A DNA stretch of 64,000 nucleotides from the NCBI GenBank assembly GCA_009760855.2, contig WPIO01000007.1:2931501-2995500 (forward strand), given 5' to 3'. The notes under the pieces were generated by a model. It was not told where the DNA came from. It was given only the letters and a program-made list of their open reading frames with translations, and ran no database searches. Positions 33,734 through 60,393 of the stretch are shown piece by piece. Position 1 is the first letter of the stretch. Each line of letters opens with the position of its first letter. Made by a program: the position numbers and the translations under genes. The stretch is from Cristatella mucedo. Lineage: Eukaryota; Bryozoa; Phylactolaemata; Cristatellidae.

Positions 33734-35172
33734 TGCTGCGGTCGCGCCGGCAGCTTTTCGCATCAACTGCCGCTAGCCACAGCCGCTGCCTCCGAGCGAC
33801 GGCGGCGCGTGTTTCGCGTTCTACGCGAAGCGTCCCTGAAGCACCTGTACAGTCCGAATGTCCGTCCCAAAATACTTTTCGAGCTGACTTGTTGGGTAAA
33901 GCGGCCAAACTGTATCGCGTTCGGTTAACTGTTTCATTTTTTATTTCCCTCTAATGTATTTAGCTGTTGGTAAATTTGTACTGCGTAATGGGCCATTATC
34001 ACCTTCGAGTTTCTAAATGCGTGCATTCAGCGGCCTTTGCAGCCTAGGAATAACAATACAAATCTTAGGACTTGCATTTTATTGCCCTGAGAGAACCGAA
34101 TCTTTCCCTATGCTCGCGTTTAGCACACGTTCAAAACTAATCGCGAGCGTCCCCGCGAGTTCCCGGCTCGTGCGGCCAATCGCGCCGACCGCGATGGCCG
34201 CCGCGCGACCGACAGTTCGTTGCACTTCGTTCGGGGGGCGAGCGGCTCGGAGCCTTGGCTACTCGGCTACTTTGGCGCTGATCGCTCAGCGGCGGCCCCT
34301 ACGGCCGCGGCGGCCGCCGCGTCTGGAGCGACGGCCCGTCGTGCCCGCAGAGCATCCAGATGGCGCGACGCCGCCGCCGCGATCGGAATGCTGGAGGCCG
34401 GGGCTCCAGCTCTTGACGCGCGAGCAGGTGCCGGCGCGAGCGGCGCCGCCCTGAGTCCTGTGCCGGCGCCAGCGACCGCTGCCAACTGCCGCACCCGCAG
34501 GTGAGGTACTTCATCTGCACGTGGCTGGCGTGGATACTGCGCCTAGAACGGCCCGGAACGAGCCTTCAAAGCCTGCTGAAGAAATCGGCGGCCGCATCGG
34601 CGGCAACGGCGTCGGGCGCGGCGGCGATGGCGAGCCGAGTCGAGTCGCCGATGACCGGCCACCGCGCTCGCGCGAGCCCAAAGTCAAACGGTGGCCCGCC
34701 CGTAGCCAGCCTCGGTCCGAGCGGCGGCGGCGGCAGCGGCGGCATCGGCGCAGGCGGCAACGAAGAGACGTCGGCGCGCTCCAGCGGCGCCAGCGCGCGC
34801 ACCTCGGCCAGCGCGCCGCCTCGCACGCCCCGGCCGCCACCGCGGCGCGCCGACTCGGGCGGCGCTGCTGCCGCGGCCGCCGCCGACCTCGGCGGCTGCG
34901 TCTCAGGCTTCGGCGGCGGCGTCGACGGCGGCGGCGGGGCAGTGCCGGAGGAGCTGGGCGCCGCGTGGCACGAGCTCCGAGCCATTCTGAGGGAGCTGCG
35001 CTTCATAACGGGTCAGCTGCGCCAGACCGACGAGTTCGAGAAGATCAGCATCGATTGGAAGTTCGCCTCGACCGTCGTCGACCGTCTGCTGCTCTGGCTG
35101 TTCACCATACTGACGGTCGTCGCCACGCTCGCCATGCTGCTGAGCGCGCCCAACGTGTTCCCGTCGAGCTGA
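26592..35172 (+). CDS. nAChR alpha-type subunit gene B, complete, nine exons
   Basis: Exons 26592-26652, 27961-28103, 31006-31050, 31553-31662, 31817-32082, 32708-32905, 33091-33177, 33549-33658 and 34501-35172 join in frame to 1692 bp (563 residues plus stop), every intron GT-AG. Product: ligand-gated ion channel subunit. It has a signal peptide (about residues 1-20), ligand-binding domain, Cys loop C153-C167, loop [10 protein letters not shown], loop B Trp174, vicinal Cys221-Cys222 (YDCC, alpha-type), M1 about 243-264, M2 about 272-291, M3 in exon 8, a long Gly/Ala/Pro-rich cytoplasmic loop, MA helix and M4. E-1' (270) and E20' (291) are kept, as in alpha7-like calcium-permeable channels. 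The second loop C tyrosine is Phe227. A GC-rich region covers the start. A full-length homomer-forming subunit is plausible but unproven. Confidence 0.94.
26653..27960. other. Gene B intron 1
   Basis: 1308 bp, very GC-rich, with a short (CCG)n at 27120-27150. A minus-strand frame of 324 codons (26584-27558) is antisense to exon 1 and compositional. Confidence 0.6.
27961..28103 (+). CDS. Gene B exon 2: N-terminal helix and beta1 of the ligand-binding domain
   Basis: 143 bp between gtgcag and gtaagc. It reads [37 protein letters not shown] and [10 protein letters not shown], the family pattern R-L..-LL...N-..-ERPV...-PL-V-F...LQQIIDV. It ends phase 0. A LINE F1 fragment begins only about 8 bases after the exon end. 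Confidence 0.93.
28109..28590 (+). mobile_element. LINE F1 3' fragment adjacent to gene B exon 2
   Basis: C-terminal F1 sequence from agcaaagttcttacgctgac ([12 protein letters not shown]) through [11 protein letters not shown] to [10 protein letters not shown] and the 3' UTR ending gagatacatacatt. It starts within the first 5-8 bases of intron 2 of gene B, in sense orientation. Confidence 0.9.
28790..29640 (+). mobile_element. Diverged CR1/L2-like fragment (F2-related)
   Basis: Reads [16 protein letters not shown] with a stop, then fragments like [13 protein letters not shown] and an F2-like 3' end (catcgtaaagcgcctgaatg). Too diverged to place firmly in F1 or F2. Confidence 0.55.
30493..30667 (+). 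mobile_element. SINE-2 copy, near full length
   Basis: Starts gggccgcgatggcccactag, box B gtgggttcgaatccagc, body gcgttggtgatagcctc and tail gaggctgttaaatcagctag. Lies in intron 2 of gene B. Confidence 0.85.
31006..31050 (+). CDS. Gene B exon 3 (45 bp, loop D)
   Basis: Reads [15 protein letters not shown], flanked by a tgcag acceptor and gtaagc donor, phase 0 at both ends. The 45-bp size and the DEKNQ..-LWL signature are invariant in nAChR genes. The Trp is the loop D aromatic of the complementary binding face. A GA microsatellite starts six bases after the exon. Confidence 0.95.
31052..31441. repeat. (GA)n/(GACA)n microsatellite in gene B intron 3
   Basis: About 390 bases of GA and GACA units starting directly after the exon 3 donor. 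It makes up most of the 502-bp intron. Confidence 0.98.
31553..31662 (+). CDS. Gene B exon 4 (110 bp, loop A)
   Basis: Starts after ctccttag and ends at an ag|gtactc donor. It reads [36 protein letters not shown]. It carries the W.DY.L.W signature and the loop [10 protein letters not shown] tyrosine. Length and phases (0 to 2) are the ancestral nAChR ones. Confidence 0.95.
31817..32082 (+). CDS. Gene B exon 5: loop E, Cys loop and loop B
   Basis: 266 bp. Contains [26 protein letters not shown], the Cys loop from [15 protein letters not shown] (13 residues between cysteines) and KFGSWTYD (loop B Trp), ending NGEWDLIG across the gtgggt donor. The acceptor gccgcag lies directly after a 154-bp intron. 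Confidence 0.95.
32270..32320 (+). mobile_element. Possible degenerate F2/SINE-1 3' end
   Basis: Sequence gcctagagaaagaaactgcc followed by ttagggcgcc resembles the shared F2/SINE-1 tail. Short and diverged; inside intron 5 of gene B. Confidence 0.35.
32708..32905 (+). CDS. Gene B exon 6: loop C (YDCC), M1 and start of M2
   Basis: 198 bp between tttgcag and gtgagt. It begins [19 protein letters not shown], where the vicinal cysteines mark an agonist-binding alpha subunit. It continues through [17 protein letters not shown] (pre-M1 and M1) to [10 protein letters not shown] with the cation-filter Glu at -1'. The residue aligned with the second loop C tyrosine is Phe, with one extra residue after the cysteines. 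Confidence 0.95.
33091..33177 (+). CDS. Gene B exon 7: M2 pore helix
   Basis: 87 bp after ccgctttcag, ending before gtagcg. It reads [28 protein letters not shown], with L9', V13' and Glu at 20'. Phase 1 at both ends, as in genes A and C. Confidence 0.95.
33549..33658 (+). CDS. Gene B exon 8: M3 helix
   Basis: 110 bp after ggttgtag, ending before gtaaga. It reads [37 protein letters not shown], the usual M3 with the H-R...-EMP-W tail. It differs much more from A and C than those two do from each other. Confidence 0.94.
33659..34500. other. Gene B intron 8
   Basis: 842 bp with a (GGC)n run at 33697-33733 and GC-rich ends; no further exon seen. Confidence 0.6.
34501..35172 (+). CDS. Gene B exon 9: cytoplasmic loop, M4 and stop
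   Basis: 672 bp, 223 residues plus TGA. It starts [19 protein letters not shown]. About 130 residues of low-complexity Gly, Ala, Ser, Pro and Arg follow, encoded by GGC/GCC-rich DNA. Then come [18 protein letters not shown] (MA helix), [11 protein letters not shown] and M4, ending [12 protein letters not shown] possible aataaa signal lies at 35733-35738. Confidence 0.93.
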   Translation: MRYFICTWLAWILRLERPGTSLQSLLKKSAAASAATASGAAAMASRVESPMTGHRARASPKSNGGPPVASLGPSGGGGSGGIGAGGNEETSARSSGASARTSASAPPRTPRPPPRRADSGGAAAAAAADLGGCVSGFGGGVDGGGGAVPEELGAAWHELRAILRELRFITGQLRQTDEFEKISIDWKFASTVVDRLLLWLFTILTVVATLAMLLSAPNVFPSS

Positions 35173-35732
35173 GAGCGCTTCGCCGAGAACGCGCCGCCGC
35201 AGACGCGCGCGCGCGCGAAGGAGGAGGAGGAGGAGGGCAGCAGCTGCGCAGCCCGGTGACCGCGTGACCCGGTGACCGCGCGTCGCTTTCGCTGACCCCA
35301 CGGCGCCGGCGGCGTTCGAGCCGCCGCCGGCGCCGAGCTCGCCAGTCGCCCTCGTCGTCACGCTCGTCGCAGGCGGACCGCAGGCTGCAGCCACTGGCGC
35401 AGCTGCTCGGCGGCGGCGGCGGCGGCGGCTCGAACGCCAAGCTCGGCCGCGTTGAGGCTGCGAGCGCGTGCGCAGGCGACGAGAGCGGCGGCGCTGGACG
35501 CAGCGCTCGCAGCGACGGCGGCGGCGGCTCTTCGGTGTCGCAGTCCGCGAGCGCTGCGGCGCGTCAGCGCCGCAGCAGCGCTCTTCGACGCCCGGCCAGC
35601 GGGCTGAGGAGAGGCTCGCCGCCGTTGCCGCCGCCTTCGCCGGCCTCCGCCGGTGAGAGCCGATGGGCGAGAGCCGCGTGCGCGACAGTCGGTGGCGCTT
35701 TGCGAAGCTTTCTTCGAGCAGCGAGCGGCGGT

Positions 35733-35738
35733 AATAAA
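35733..35738 (+). promoter_or_regulatory. Candidate poly(A) signal of gene B
   Basis: An aataaa hexamer 561 bases after the gene B stop, in otherwise GC-rich sequence where such hexamers are rare by chance. It is upstream of the F1 LINE fragment at about 35905. Confidence 0.45.
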
Positions 35739-35904
35739 TGCGAGCGCACGTTGGAGAATAGCCTGCGTGCCTGCCTGCCTGCCGGCCAGCCGGAGCGTCG
35801 CAAGCTACGACTCGCAGCGCTATGTACGTGCGCGTATTTACGTCTGTAACTCGACCGAGCCACAAGCACGTATGGCTTTTAGGCAGAAGAATTTTCAACT
35901 TCGC

Positions 35905-36330
35905 ACTCTGAGCCGAGACGGTTTCGGTGCGCATGCGGTGGCCAACAGACTTTATCAATCGCAACAAAGTGAACGTGCGAAATATTGCAGAGTCAGCAGG
36001 GCAATCGAGGATGTGAATTGAGTGGAACAAGCAGCTCAGGACGGCTGGAATGGATGGGCCACATTTGGCAGCAGTGGAGTGGAAGTAGATGCAAAAAAAT
36101 TGCGGAAGTGAGCTCCCCAGTCTAAGACCTGCAGAGCAGAAGCTTCTGTCGCCAACGGATTCTGAGTGTAGGAAGAGGGCAGCTTACTTATTGTTCACTT
36201 AGGACCCGAGGGCACTAGCAGGCTAAAACTGGCGCAGCTGTTCAGCAAGGTGTGAAAGAGCCAAGCTATGGCTGGCCTTTTGAGTCGTCGTATAAGTTTT
36301 GCTCTGCACTCTTTGATCAACCGGGAGCCA
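35905..36330 (-). mobile_element. LINE F1 C-terminal fragment, degenerate
   Basis: Minus strand matches the F1 region encoding [10 protein letters not shown] to CDNK and the WNSLP area, with changes and gaps. Downstream of gene B. Confidence 0.75.
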
Positions 36331-36393
36331 TCACTGCAAGGTGGGTGATAGCCGACAAGGCTTTTCTGCCGCTATGTTTACGAGGCTCTCGGA
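36331..36393 (+). mobile_element. SINE-2 body fragment
   Basis: Matches only tcactgcaaggtgggtgata and cttttctgccgctatg; head and final tail absent. Confidence 0.45.
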
Positions 36394-37544
36394 TTGGCCT
36401 TCACCTGTATGCCATGTGTCTGTCTGTACACGTGCAGACACCAGTTGCGCCGTCCTAGTTGCTAGTGCCCTCTACGAATGAGGAGTGCTGCTGTAATATT
36501 TTGATGATCTTTGATGATAAGGCTTCTCTCGCGGCACGTCTTCTTGGTTAACCGCTGCGTCTGCATCCCGAGCGAAAGAGTTGCCTTCGTTAGTAGCTGT
36601 CGTGTCCCTTCGGTTTAGTTAGTTAGAATACTTGTTTTGCATACGTCGCGACGGCGACACGTGCAGAGGCCGAGTCTGCAAGGCCGCGGTCGATGACGAA
36701 ATGTTCGTGGCCTACTTACAGCAGGGGCCGAAACTTCTGCATCATCGGCATTCGTTTCCATGGAAACATCGGCGGTTTGCTTAGGGGCTCTTAAAAGAGG
36801 CGTCCACGTTCCTTAATTAGGCGTCGATATTTCCGAGTCCTATCAGCTTCCGGACGAAACGCACGGGCTTCGGGAGAAATAGGAGAGAGTCCAGGTTTTC
36901 ACTTGCGGTTGGGCCCGCGGCGGCATAGATCGTAGCAGTAGCTCCTGATTTGCATGCCTTCGCACTAGAAAAACAGCCCGCGATCATCACAGAGCCATTA
37001 ATTTGCTCGACCCTCGCCGTACTAATTTCTTAATCGAGCTCAACGGCACTGAAAAGATGGATTAAAGCACTGTCTTTACATAACCGCATAGGCACTAGAG
37101 CCGAATTCTGTCAGATCGCCTGAATACACGGTAATGTCTTTCAATCGCAGCTAAGTGCCGAGCGGCTCCGATTATTCTCTGTCAGCAGTTGTGCACCTGC
37201 AGCCATGACACCGAGAGAGCGCTGGCGACCGTTCCCGCGGAGTGCGACGTACTGAGCGGCCTCTGCGGGTTGAGCATAGTTAGTTGCCAGGCCAGGCGCT
37301 CTCAAGTACAGTCGACTCCGCGTATAAGAATATCAGATATAGGAACACCCCGCTTGTAAGAATAGCAATTCCTCGTGCCAGATTTATTCTAGCCACAGTC
37401 TCAATCCGGATGTGGGAATACTCTGCCTATAAGAAGACAATATACCGGCCCGAGCATATTCTTATAAGAGGAGACGACTGTACAGCTTTGGCTTCTCCAC
37501 TCTCTTTCCAGGGCTGCCGCTGCCTTAACAGAGATATGAATGTA
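36394..37544. other. Intergenic stretch between genes B and C
   Basis: No gene or clear repeat. Near 37310-37475 several similar tataagaatat-type pieces form a loose local repeat. Confidence 0.4.
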
Positions 37545-38575
37545 ATACATATCGTCATAATACATTTTGAAAAGCGCCCTCAGAGAACTCAATCTCTTTC
37601 TAGGCACTCTACATTTGCTGCAAAGGAAGCACAATCGAATGGCTAGTGATAGCATGCTCAATAAGCAACTAGAATAACTTAGTTATGGGGGACGTTCACA
37701 GGGTCAGCATGCATGTGTGGTTAGTGGCAGCATACACAGTGTCAGCACGCATAAACGCATGAAGGTCGAATCATAGAGACCCGCTAAGTGAGGTCATAAA
37801 TAGGTGTTTTATTTGTTTCTTTTTAAATTGGGTCAAGTAAGGAGATGTCGTGACGCAAGTCGGGAGTGAGTTCCAAGCTTTAGAACCATACGATTAAAGG
37901 CACGGTCTCTTATGGATTTGGAGTTTTACGAGGTATAGGTAAACAGTTAGTTTCTGAAAAGTGGGTCGTACGATGCTTGGCCTGGTGGGAAAGTTGTTAA
38001 GTAGGCTGGAGCCAAAGAATGAAGGGACCTGAAAGTGAGTGGCAAAACGTTGAATTCAATGCTTTGCTTGGCTGGGAGCCAGTGCAGGTCGGCGAGAAGT
38101 GGTGTAATGTGGCATCTGCGACGCTCACGACAGACAAGCCTAGCTGCAGATTTTTGCACCAGCTGCAATCACCTGATCGCACATGCTGGTAGGTCAGCAA
38201 GCAGTGAGTTACAGAAATCAAGACGGTGTGTCACAAATGCATGGGCCAACTTAGATGGGGTATCCCTGTCTAAACAAGCACAAATTTTAGCAATGCCATG
38301 TAGCTAAAAGTAGGCAGACTTGACAGTGGAGCTAATGTGGTCCTGTAATAAAAGGTCACTTTGGAACATAACACCTAGATTTCGTGCAGATTCAACAGGA
38401 GGTAGTCTGGCAGAGCCGATTGTGAGCGTTAGCCTTTCCAATTTCTGAATCACATTCGGTTTGCCAATAACTATTACGCTGGTTTTATCATCATTCAATT
38501 CAAGAAAATGCGCTGTCATCCATGTGCGGATGTCATCCATACGTGCAGTAAGGCCGAGTACACGCACTTCCTCCT
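37545..38575 (-). mobile_element. LINE F2 copy with 3' end
   Basis: Minus strand: 3' terminus at 37565-37625, C-terminal frame 38168-37947 (LHWLPAKQSIEFNVLPLTF) and upstream frame 38618-38304 (MDDIRTWMTAHFLELNDDKT). 5'-truncated, with frameshifts. Confidence 0.85.
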
Positions 38576-39299
38576 GGACCGACTTCCTCCTGAGCTCACC
38601 AGCTCCCCGTCCACTCACTTTCTCATCGGAGAGAGCTATCCCCCGGACAAGCTAGCTCCGGACAAGAGCCTTCGCGGCGACCAATGCGTAGCTGAGCACG
38701 CCCTTCTCGAGCAGCGAGAGACCGAGAGCTGCCGAAGACCATGCGCACTGAGTGCACTGAGCGAAGAACTCCGAAGAAGTTGAAGAGGCCACTGAAGCCG
38801 TCGCATTTAGGCGATTGAACCGCATCTGCCCTGCAACTACGTTCTACGTACGCTCAGGAGTTCGATCGGACGTCCCGTACACGTCATGTCCCCTCTCCCC
38901 AAAAAGCTCTGGAATTCATCTTTCTTTCTCTCTCTTGAAATCTCTCTACACTCGCTGATCCGCAGCTAACTGCCGGGCCAAATTGATCCAGTTCTGCGTC
39001 CATTTCCCGAAGCTTCCGACTCGTCGACTCGCACAAAAGCCGAGCACGCCAGGCCTACAGGCGGCTGTGAGCGTCTGCGCCCGCTTACTCTAACGCTGCA
39101 GCGCTACCGCCACTGTTGACGCTCCCAGCGTACATACATTTGGATCGAGGGCCGGATCGCTCGTCGCTCTGAATGGCCTTTAAGTGTGTGCACTATCCAG
39201 GCTCGCTAAGCGAGCAAACACGCGGTTTGGCAACGGAGCGGCCCGACTGAGCGACGGCTGACCAATCAGACGCGGACGCCGTTTCACCAAGACGCCCTC
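38576..39299. other. Intergenic stretch upstream of gene C
   Basis: GC content rises towards the gene C start; no exon or element recognised. Confidence 0.4.
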
Positions 39300-40392
39300 T
39301 CGGGCCGCCCTCACTCCGCCGGTCGCCCTCGGTGATCAGGTGACTCGCCGCCATCGCGCGTGCAGCGGCGGCCTCCTATTCCGAGGGCCCGCGTTCCGAG
39401 CGGCGGCGGCGGCGAATCGCAAAGTAGTGCAGTCGAGGTAGGCGATCGCTGACGGCGGGCGGTGTCGGCTGAAGATCGAGGCGGCCGCGCGCGAGCAGCT
39501 GCGCCCAACCGCCCAGCCAACGCGAGTCACTTTTCGGAGGCAGCTTGGAGGTGTTGGGCGCAATGTTTAATTTGAAAATTGTGCTCGGCGTTAGTGCGGC
39601 GAGTGCAGCTGCGCGTTGCTCGAGAGCGAGACCGGGAGATCCCGGCGCGTCTTTGCATCCTTCGCGAAGTCTCGCGGGTCAAGCCAGGTCGCGTGCCAAA
39701 TGCCTTACGCGCGGCGCGCTCGCGTCTGTCTCCGACGGCCCGACCGGCCAGAGGATGGCGGCCGTCGGAGCGAGTCGTCCGAAAGAGAAGGTGAGAGCGC
39801 GCGAGAGCGATTGGCTCGCTGCGGCGGCGCTCGCCTCCGCAAAGTCCGGGTCGGACTGAAAGAAGCAAGCAGACGCTCGCCACTGCCGCGCCATTCCGAG
39901 CGATTCCTCCAGGTGCGCAGGTCGGCAGGCGGCGCGCCAGCAGCAGCAATCAGCTAGCTGCTGCTGCCAGCGAAAAGAGGGCCAAAAGACCGACGGACGG
40001 CGACGCGGGCGCCCGCCTCCCACCGACGGCGACGCTCTCGCGCGCGCGGGGGCAGACGCGCGTGCCAATTTGGAACGGCGCTGGACGGATCCGTTACTTT
40101 AATTGGCCGAGCACTAGTAATGGTCGGACGGCGGAGCATAATTGCCGCGCGGCCACGCCCCGACTCGCCCGCAGCAGAAGCGCGCCAGCGGCGAAGCGAG
40201 AGCTAAATGCCTGCATCGCCGCCGCCGCCGCCGCGTTTCAGATACGAGCGCTGTAAGCCGTAGCGCTGCTCCGCCGCCACCGACCTGAGGCTACCACCGA
40301 GCGGACGTGGCGACCGCTTCGGCCGCGGCGGGCGGCCCTAATCGGATTAGCCGCGCATGCGACGGTTTGGCGAAGGCGAATGACAGAAGACG
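39300..40392 (+). promoter_or_regulatory. GC-rich start region of gene C
   Basis: About 1.1 kb of CpG-dense sequence with short (GCC)n runs, ending at the start codon of gene C exon 1. Same arrangement as upstream of gene B, hence a likely promoter and 5' UTR. Start sites are not determined. Confidence 0.5.
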
Positions 40393-56670
<16,278 letters not shown>

Positions 56671-56912
56671 CGGCATACAGCAGTAGACGGCGCGGCCGGC
56701 GGGCGGTGGCGGCGACGGCTTGCGCCTCGCTCTGCCTGCCTGCCTGCCTGCCTGCTCGGCGTGCATCGGCGAGAAATTCGGCAGCGGCGTCACTTCAGCA
56801 GATTGAGCTGAACAAAGGAAACACGTGCTCGCGTGCGGCTCCTCTCGGCTGCACGCGTCTGCCTCGCGCGCGGCCGCTTTCTTCGCCGACGTGTCCTGAT
56901 TCGTTGGCGTAA

Positions 56913-56918
56913 AATAAA
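56913..56918 (+). promoter_or_regulatory. Candidate poly(A) signal of gene C
   Basis: An aataaa hexamer 243 bases after the gene C stop, just before a SINE-1 copy. No other good candidate lies closer. Cleavage site not determined. Confidence 0.5.
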
Positions 56919-56919
56919 C

Positions 56920-57062
56920 ACTATTCATTTGGATAGCGTCCACTTAATATCTGTCCAGGCGCTTTACATGTGCCGCGGGACTCGAGCCCACCACCTCGGA
57001 CATAAAATGCATTCACCCTGGCCTTGGTCGAGGCGAGTACCGTAGCCACTGTGCCACACCAG
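56920..57062 (-). mobile_element. SINE-1 copy after gene C
   Basis: Minus strand: head gtggctacggtactcgcctc, box B-like gggctcgagtcccg, tail aagcgcctggacagatatta. Follows the candidate poly(A) signal. Confidence 0.7.
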
Positions 57063-57496
57063 CGAAGCGTAGAAGCACTGAGGTAGAGCGTGGATCAGAA
57101 GCGTGGATTTCTGAGCGTGGATCGGCAAAATAGCTCGAGTAGACATCTCATTCTCTCTCAGCCGCAAGCGAGCGAGCATACTGATGCCCTCGGATTTTCT
57201 CGCCTGCTGCCCGGGCGCCTACTCCTGGGCAGAAAAATGGCTCTGACTGCGCTAAGAACCGAATGCGCTCTGAATCAACTAACCCCCAGCCCGCCGGAGG
57301 TGGGGCGATGGGTAGTCAGCATGAATTCGTTGAGGGGACTCGGCGCTTTGATGGCAGGCTTAACCCTGACCTCCAAAACGTCGGGCGACTCGCAGATCAT
57401 CCGCAGCTGGCCGACAGGTACTTGCAGCCTCAATGATCTAACGGAACTAAAGGCGGGTCGATCGACCGACCATCAAGCAGTAGCCCCGGCAGCAGC

Positions 57497-57529
<33 letters not shown>

Positions 57530-58245
57530 CTACCATGGATGCCCGGTCGATTTCCGGAGGCGTCCTGCTCAGCGGTTACATTCACAGAGCTCGGTACCAA
57601 AAGCATCGCTTCGAGCTAAATATACTTAGATGCAACTACAAGGACATTAAAAAAATATATATATATATACATCACGGAAGAAGCTCTACGGAAGAAATTC
57701 CCGGGAGCTCTAGGAGGTGGCTTGGCGTCCAGTGCCGCAGGGTGCTAAGAACGCGAGTATTGCTGGCCAACCTTCTCAATCAATTCGCACAGCAAAGCTG
57801 CTCACGACCTCTGGCCAATCAGTACACTTTTCCCTCTTTCTCAAATTTCTTTAAGGGTGCGAGAAAAAAGTGAGGTAATTTTAATAATAATAATAATAAT
57901 AATTTTCAATTTTAATTCAACTACTAATATACCGGACAGTGCATGAGACGATCACTGCAACGTCGTTGGTTTTCTTCTTTTTGCAATTGACAAAATCTTC
58001 ATTTAGCCGAAAATGACAATAGCAATGCTATTTGGTCTTTCTGTAGCATCCTAGCAGAAACAAATCCATGCAGTTTCTCTACAACCCGCCGCAAGATAAA
58101 TCATGACCTAGAGCTAACGACAAGCCAAGTGTAATCGCCAACCTCAATTCGAGCTCTCGTCTCATTTCGGATGGCTCACAGCGGTACCTCTGCGTCAATC
58201 CCTCTATGCTTTCCAGGATATTAAAATCTCTTTACCCCTTTGCTG

Positions 58246-58247
<2 letters not shown>
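57063..58247. other. Stretch downstream of gene C
   Basis: Contains a (CAG)n tract at about 57487-57530 and a short (AAT)n at 57882-57902. Frame 57090-57629 crosses the CAG tract but shows no recognisable family. Confidence 0.45.
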
Positions 58248-58286
<39 letters not shown>

Positions 58287-58379
58287 ATATATGATTATAT
58301 ATTGCGATTATATATATGATTACATATCATGATTATATATTATATATATATATAATATATATATATATATAAAATATCC

Positions 58380-58421
<42 letters not shown>
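58248..58421. repeat. AT-rich microsatellite
   Basis: (TA)n blocks with GTGTGT and GATTATATAT interruptions. Confidence 0.95.
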
Positions 58422-58422
<1 letters not shown>

Positions 58423-59330
58423 TAAGGATATTCGCACTTGGATGTCAGCAAACTTTCACAAACTGAATTACGATAAAACCAGCTTACTAGTTACGGGTAA
58501 TCTGCTGGTACACAGATATTGGATAGCCTAACCCTCACAATGGGTTCCGCACTGGGTATTTTCTGTAGCATCTTATCCACAAGTAGCATTTTTTGGCTCA
58601 GCTCCAACGCGACCTTTCTGCAGATGAACGCAGCGGCTGCTGTTTTTCAAGGCGGCCTTGCTTAGCTACGTACGATTCCGAAAATGTGGGCTTGTTTAGC
58701 CAAGCAGATTCGTGCATTCACGACAGTTCCTCTCGACTGGTATAGCTCATCCATCGCTCGAAGGTCTTCGATCCGATGCTAATCGGAGCTTACATTCGCT
58801 GCAAAACTCTGTAAAGCGTGTATACGTTGTCAACGTAACAGTTTCTCTATTTCTAAGCTTCTAACCGTCCATTGCTGGCATCTCTTCAAGCAGCGCAGGG
58901 ACTTCGAAGTTGTATAGCTCAACTTTAAGTCATTCCATGCTCGTGTTATGGCCCTGCATTTTTTTTAAATTTTCCTAGTCATGGCTCGTATCATGCCACC
59001 TGCTTTTTTGTCTCAAGTCACGCATCGGTGCCTCAAATCAGCCTCAATTTCTTTGGGACCGTGCCTTCATTCCGTGTGCTCCTAAAGAATGGAACGAACT
59101 CCCGACTGACGTCAGGACATCACTTACTTGGTTCACGTCTTTATGCTGCCAGCGCAAAAATCCACAGTCATGGATGTCAGCGACTTCGGGAAACGTTAAT
59201 CAATGCACGCAACATCCGGTGCTGCATGAAATTCTTCATTAATAGGAAATCTTCCCGCAGTGGGCTATTCCTTCTTCTGTCATAGGTGTACTTAAATTGG
59301 TGCATTTTAGTAATCTCAGCATTTCTCGTT
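58422..59330 (+). mobile_element. LINE F2 copy, degenerate
   Basis: Starts with DIRTWMSANFHKLNYDKTSL (frame of 58424), followed by decayed C-terminal sequence including a match to WNELPTDVRTS-like residues near 59090. 3' end not clear. Confidence 0.65.
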
Positions 59331-59436
59331 TTTTGACTGCCGCTTATAAATAAATGTGATTGCTAATATTTATGCGGCTACGCATTCCATCAAACATCGT
59401 GTGTTCGAATATCTACTTGGTGAATTTACACTGTAC

Positions 59437-59500
59437 TGAGCCGTGATGGCACACTAGTAAGACGATTGTTTATCACGACCTCGATCCCGAGGTCGGAATG
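59437..59500 (+). mobile_element. SINE-2 head fragment
   Basis: Begins gagccgtgatggcacactag and stops after the anticodon-arm region, with box B altered; body and tail absent. Confidence 0.5.
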
Positions 59501-59514
59501 TAATGCATCTCCGT

Positions 59515-60393
59515 TTGTAATTCCACTAAGACATAAAGACTATGTGGGTGTTACGTGCGAGAGTTTTGTCTAGCACACTCACAACCTAAGCGACTTTCGG
59601 TACGCATTTGGTAGCCAACAGACTTTGTCTCACGCAACATGGAGAAAGTGGGAAGCATAGCAGAGTCGGGAGAGCAGTTGAGGTAGTGAATAGCATGGAA
59701 GTAATAGCTCAGGACCGCTGAAAAGGATGAGCCATAGTCGGCAGCAGGAGAGTGTTGTCGTTGCATGAGAGTTGTGGGAGCGAGTCCCAAAGTATAGTAC
59801 ATGAAGAGCTAAAGGTTCTGTCTCCAACGGTCTTTAAGCGGAAGAATGGTAAAGCTAATTTATTGTCCGTACAGGACTTGAGGGCACGAAGAGGCTGAAA
59901 CTGGTGCAACGGTGCAATTATGCATGGAGGAGCCAAGCCATGGTGGGCCTCATGGGTCAGCGTAAGAACTTTGCTCTGTATGCGTTGATCAACCGGCATC
60001 CATCCTAGCTCTTTTAGAAAAATAGACAAGTGCTCAAACCTCTGGGACTTGAAAACTAGCCTTGCAGCCATATTCATAGCCAGCTACAGTGGCCTAGTTG
60101 CTTTCTTTGGTAGCCCAGCCAAGTGGGAATTACAATAATCAAGCCGGGAAACAACTAAGAAGCTAGTAAAATTTTTGAAAGCCACTGTGGAAGACAGCTC
60201 CTAATCTTAGATAGGGATCGGACGAGGTGGCTAGCTGTGGAAGCAGTCTTTTCAAGGAAGTTTTTTTAATTTAGACAGCTGTCGAAAAAGACAACTAAAT
60301 TTCGAGGACGTGGTGATGGTCGCACAACATCATCTATTAGAAGAGAAAAGCCTTTTAATCCAGCCACACGCTAAGGGTGTCCTATGAGCAGCA
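59515..60393 (-). mobile_element. Older LINE F1 copy, 3' half
   Basis: Minus strand: 3' UTR, C-terminal frames (60077-59709: FKSQRFEHLSIFLKELGWMP, then HGLAPP) and post-YADD region. It breaks off at 60393 exactly where an F1 element on the other strand begins. Its continuation reappears at 62785, so this is one element split by insertion. Confidence 0.8.

Noticed and set aside
57090-57629. 179-codon frame downstream of gene C crossing a CAG tract
   Set aside because: The Ala run derives from the CAG tract and no conserved domain or splice-compatible neighbour was seen.
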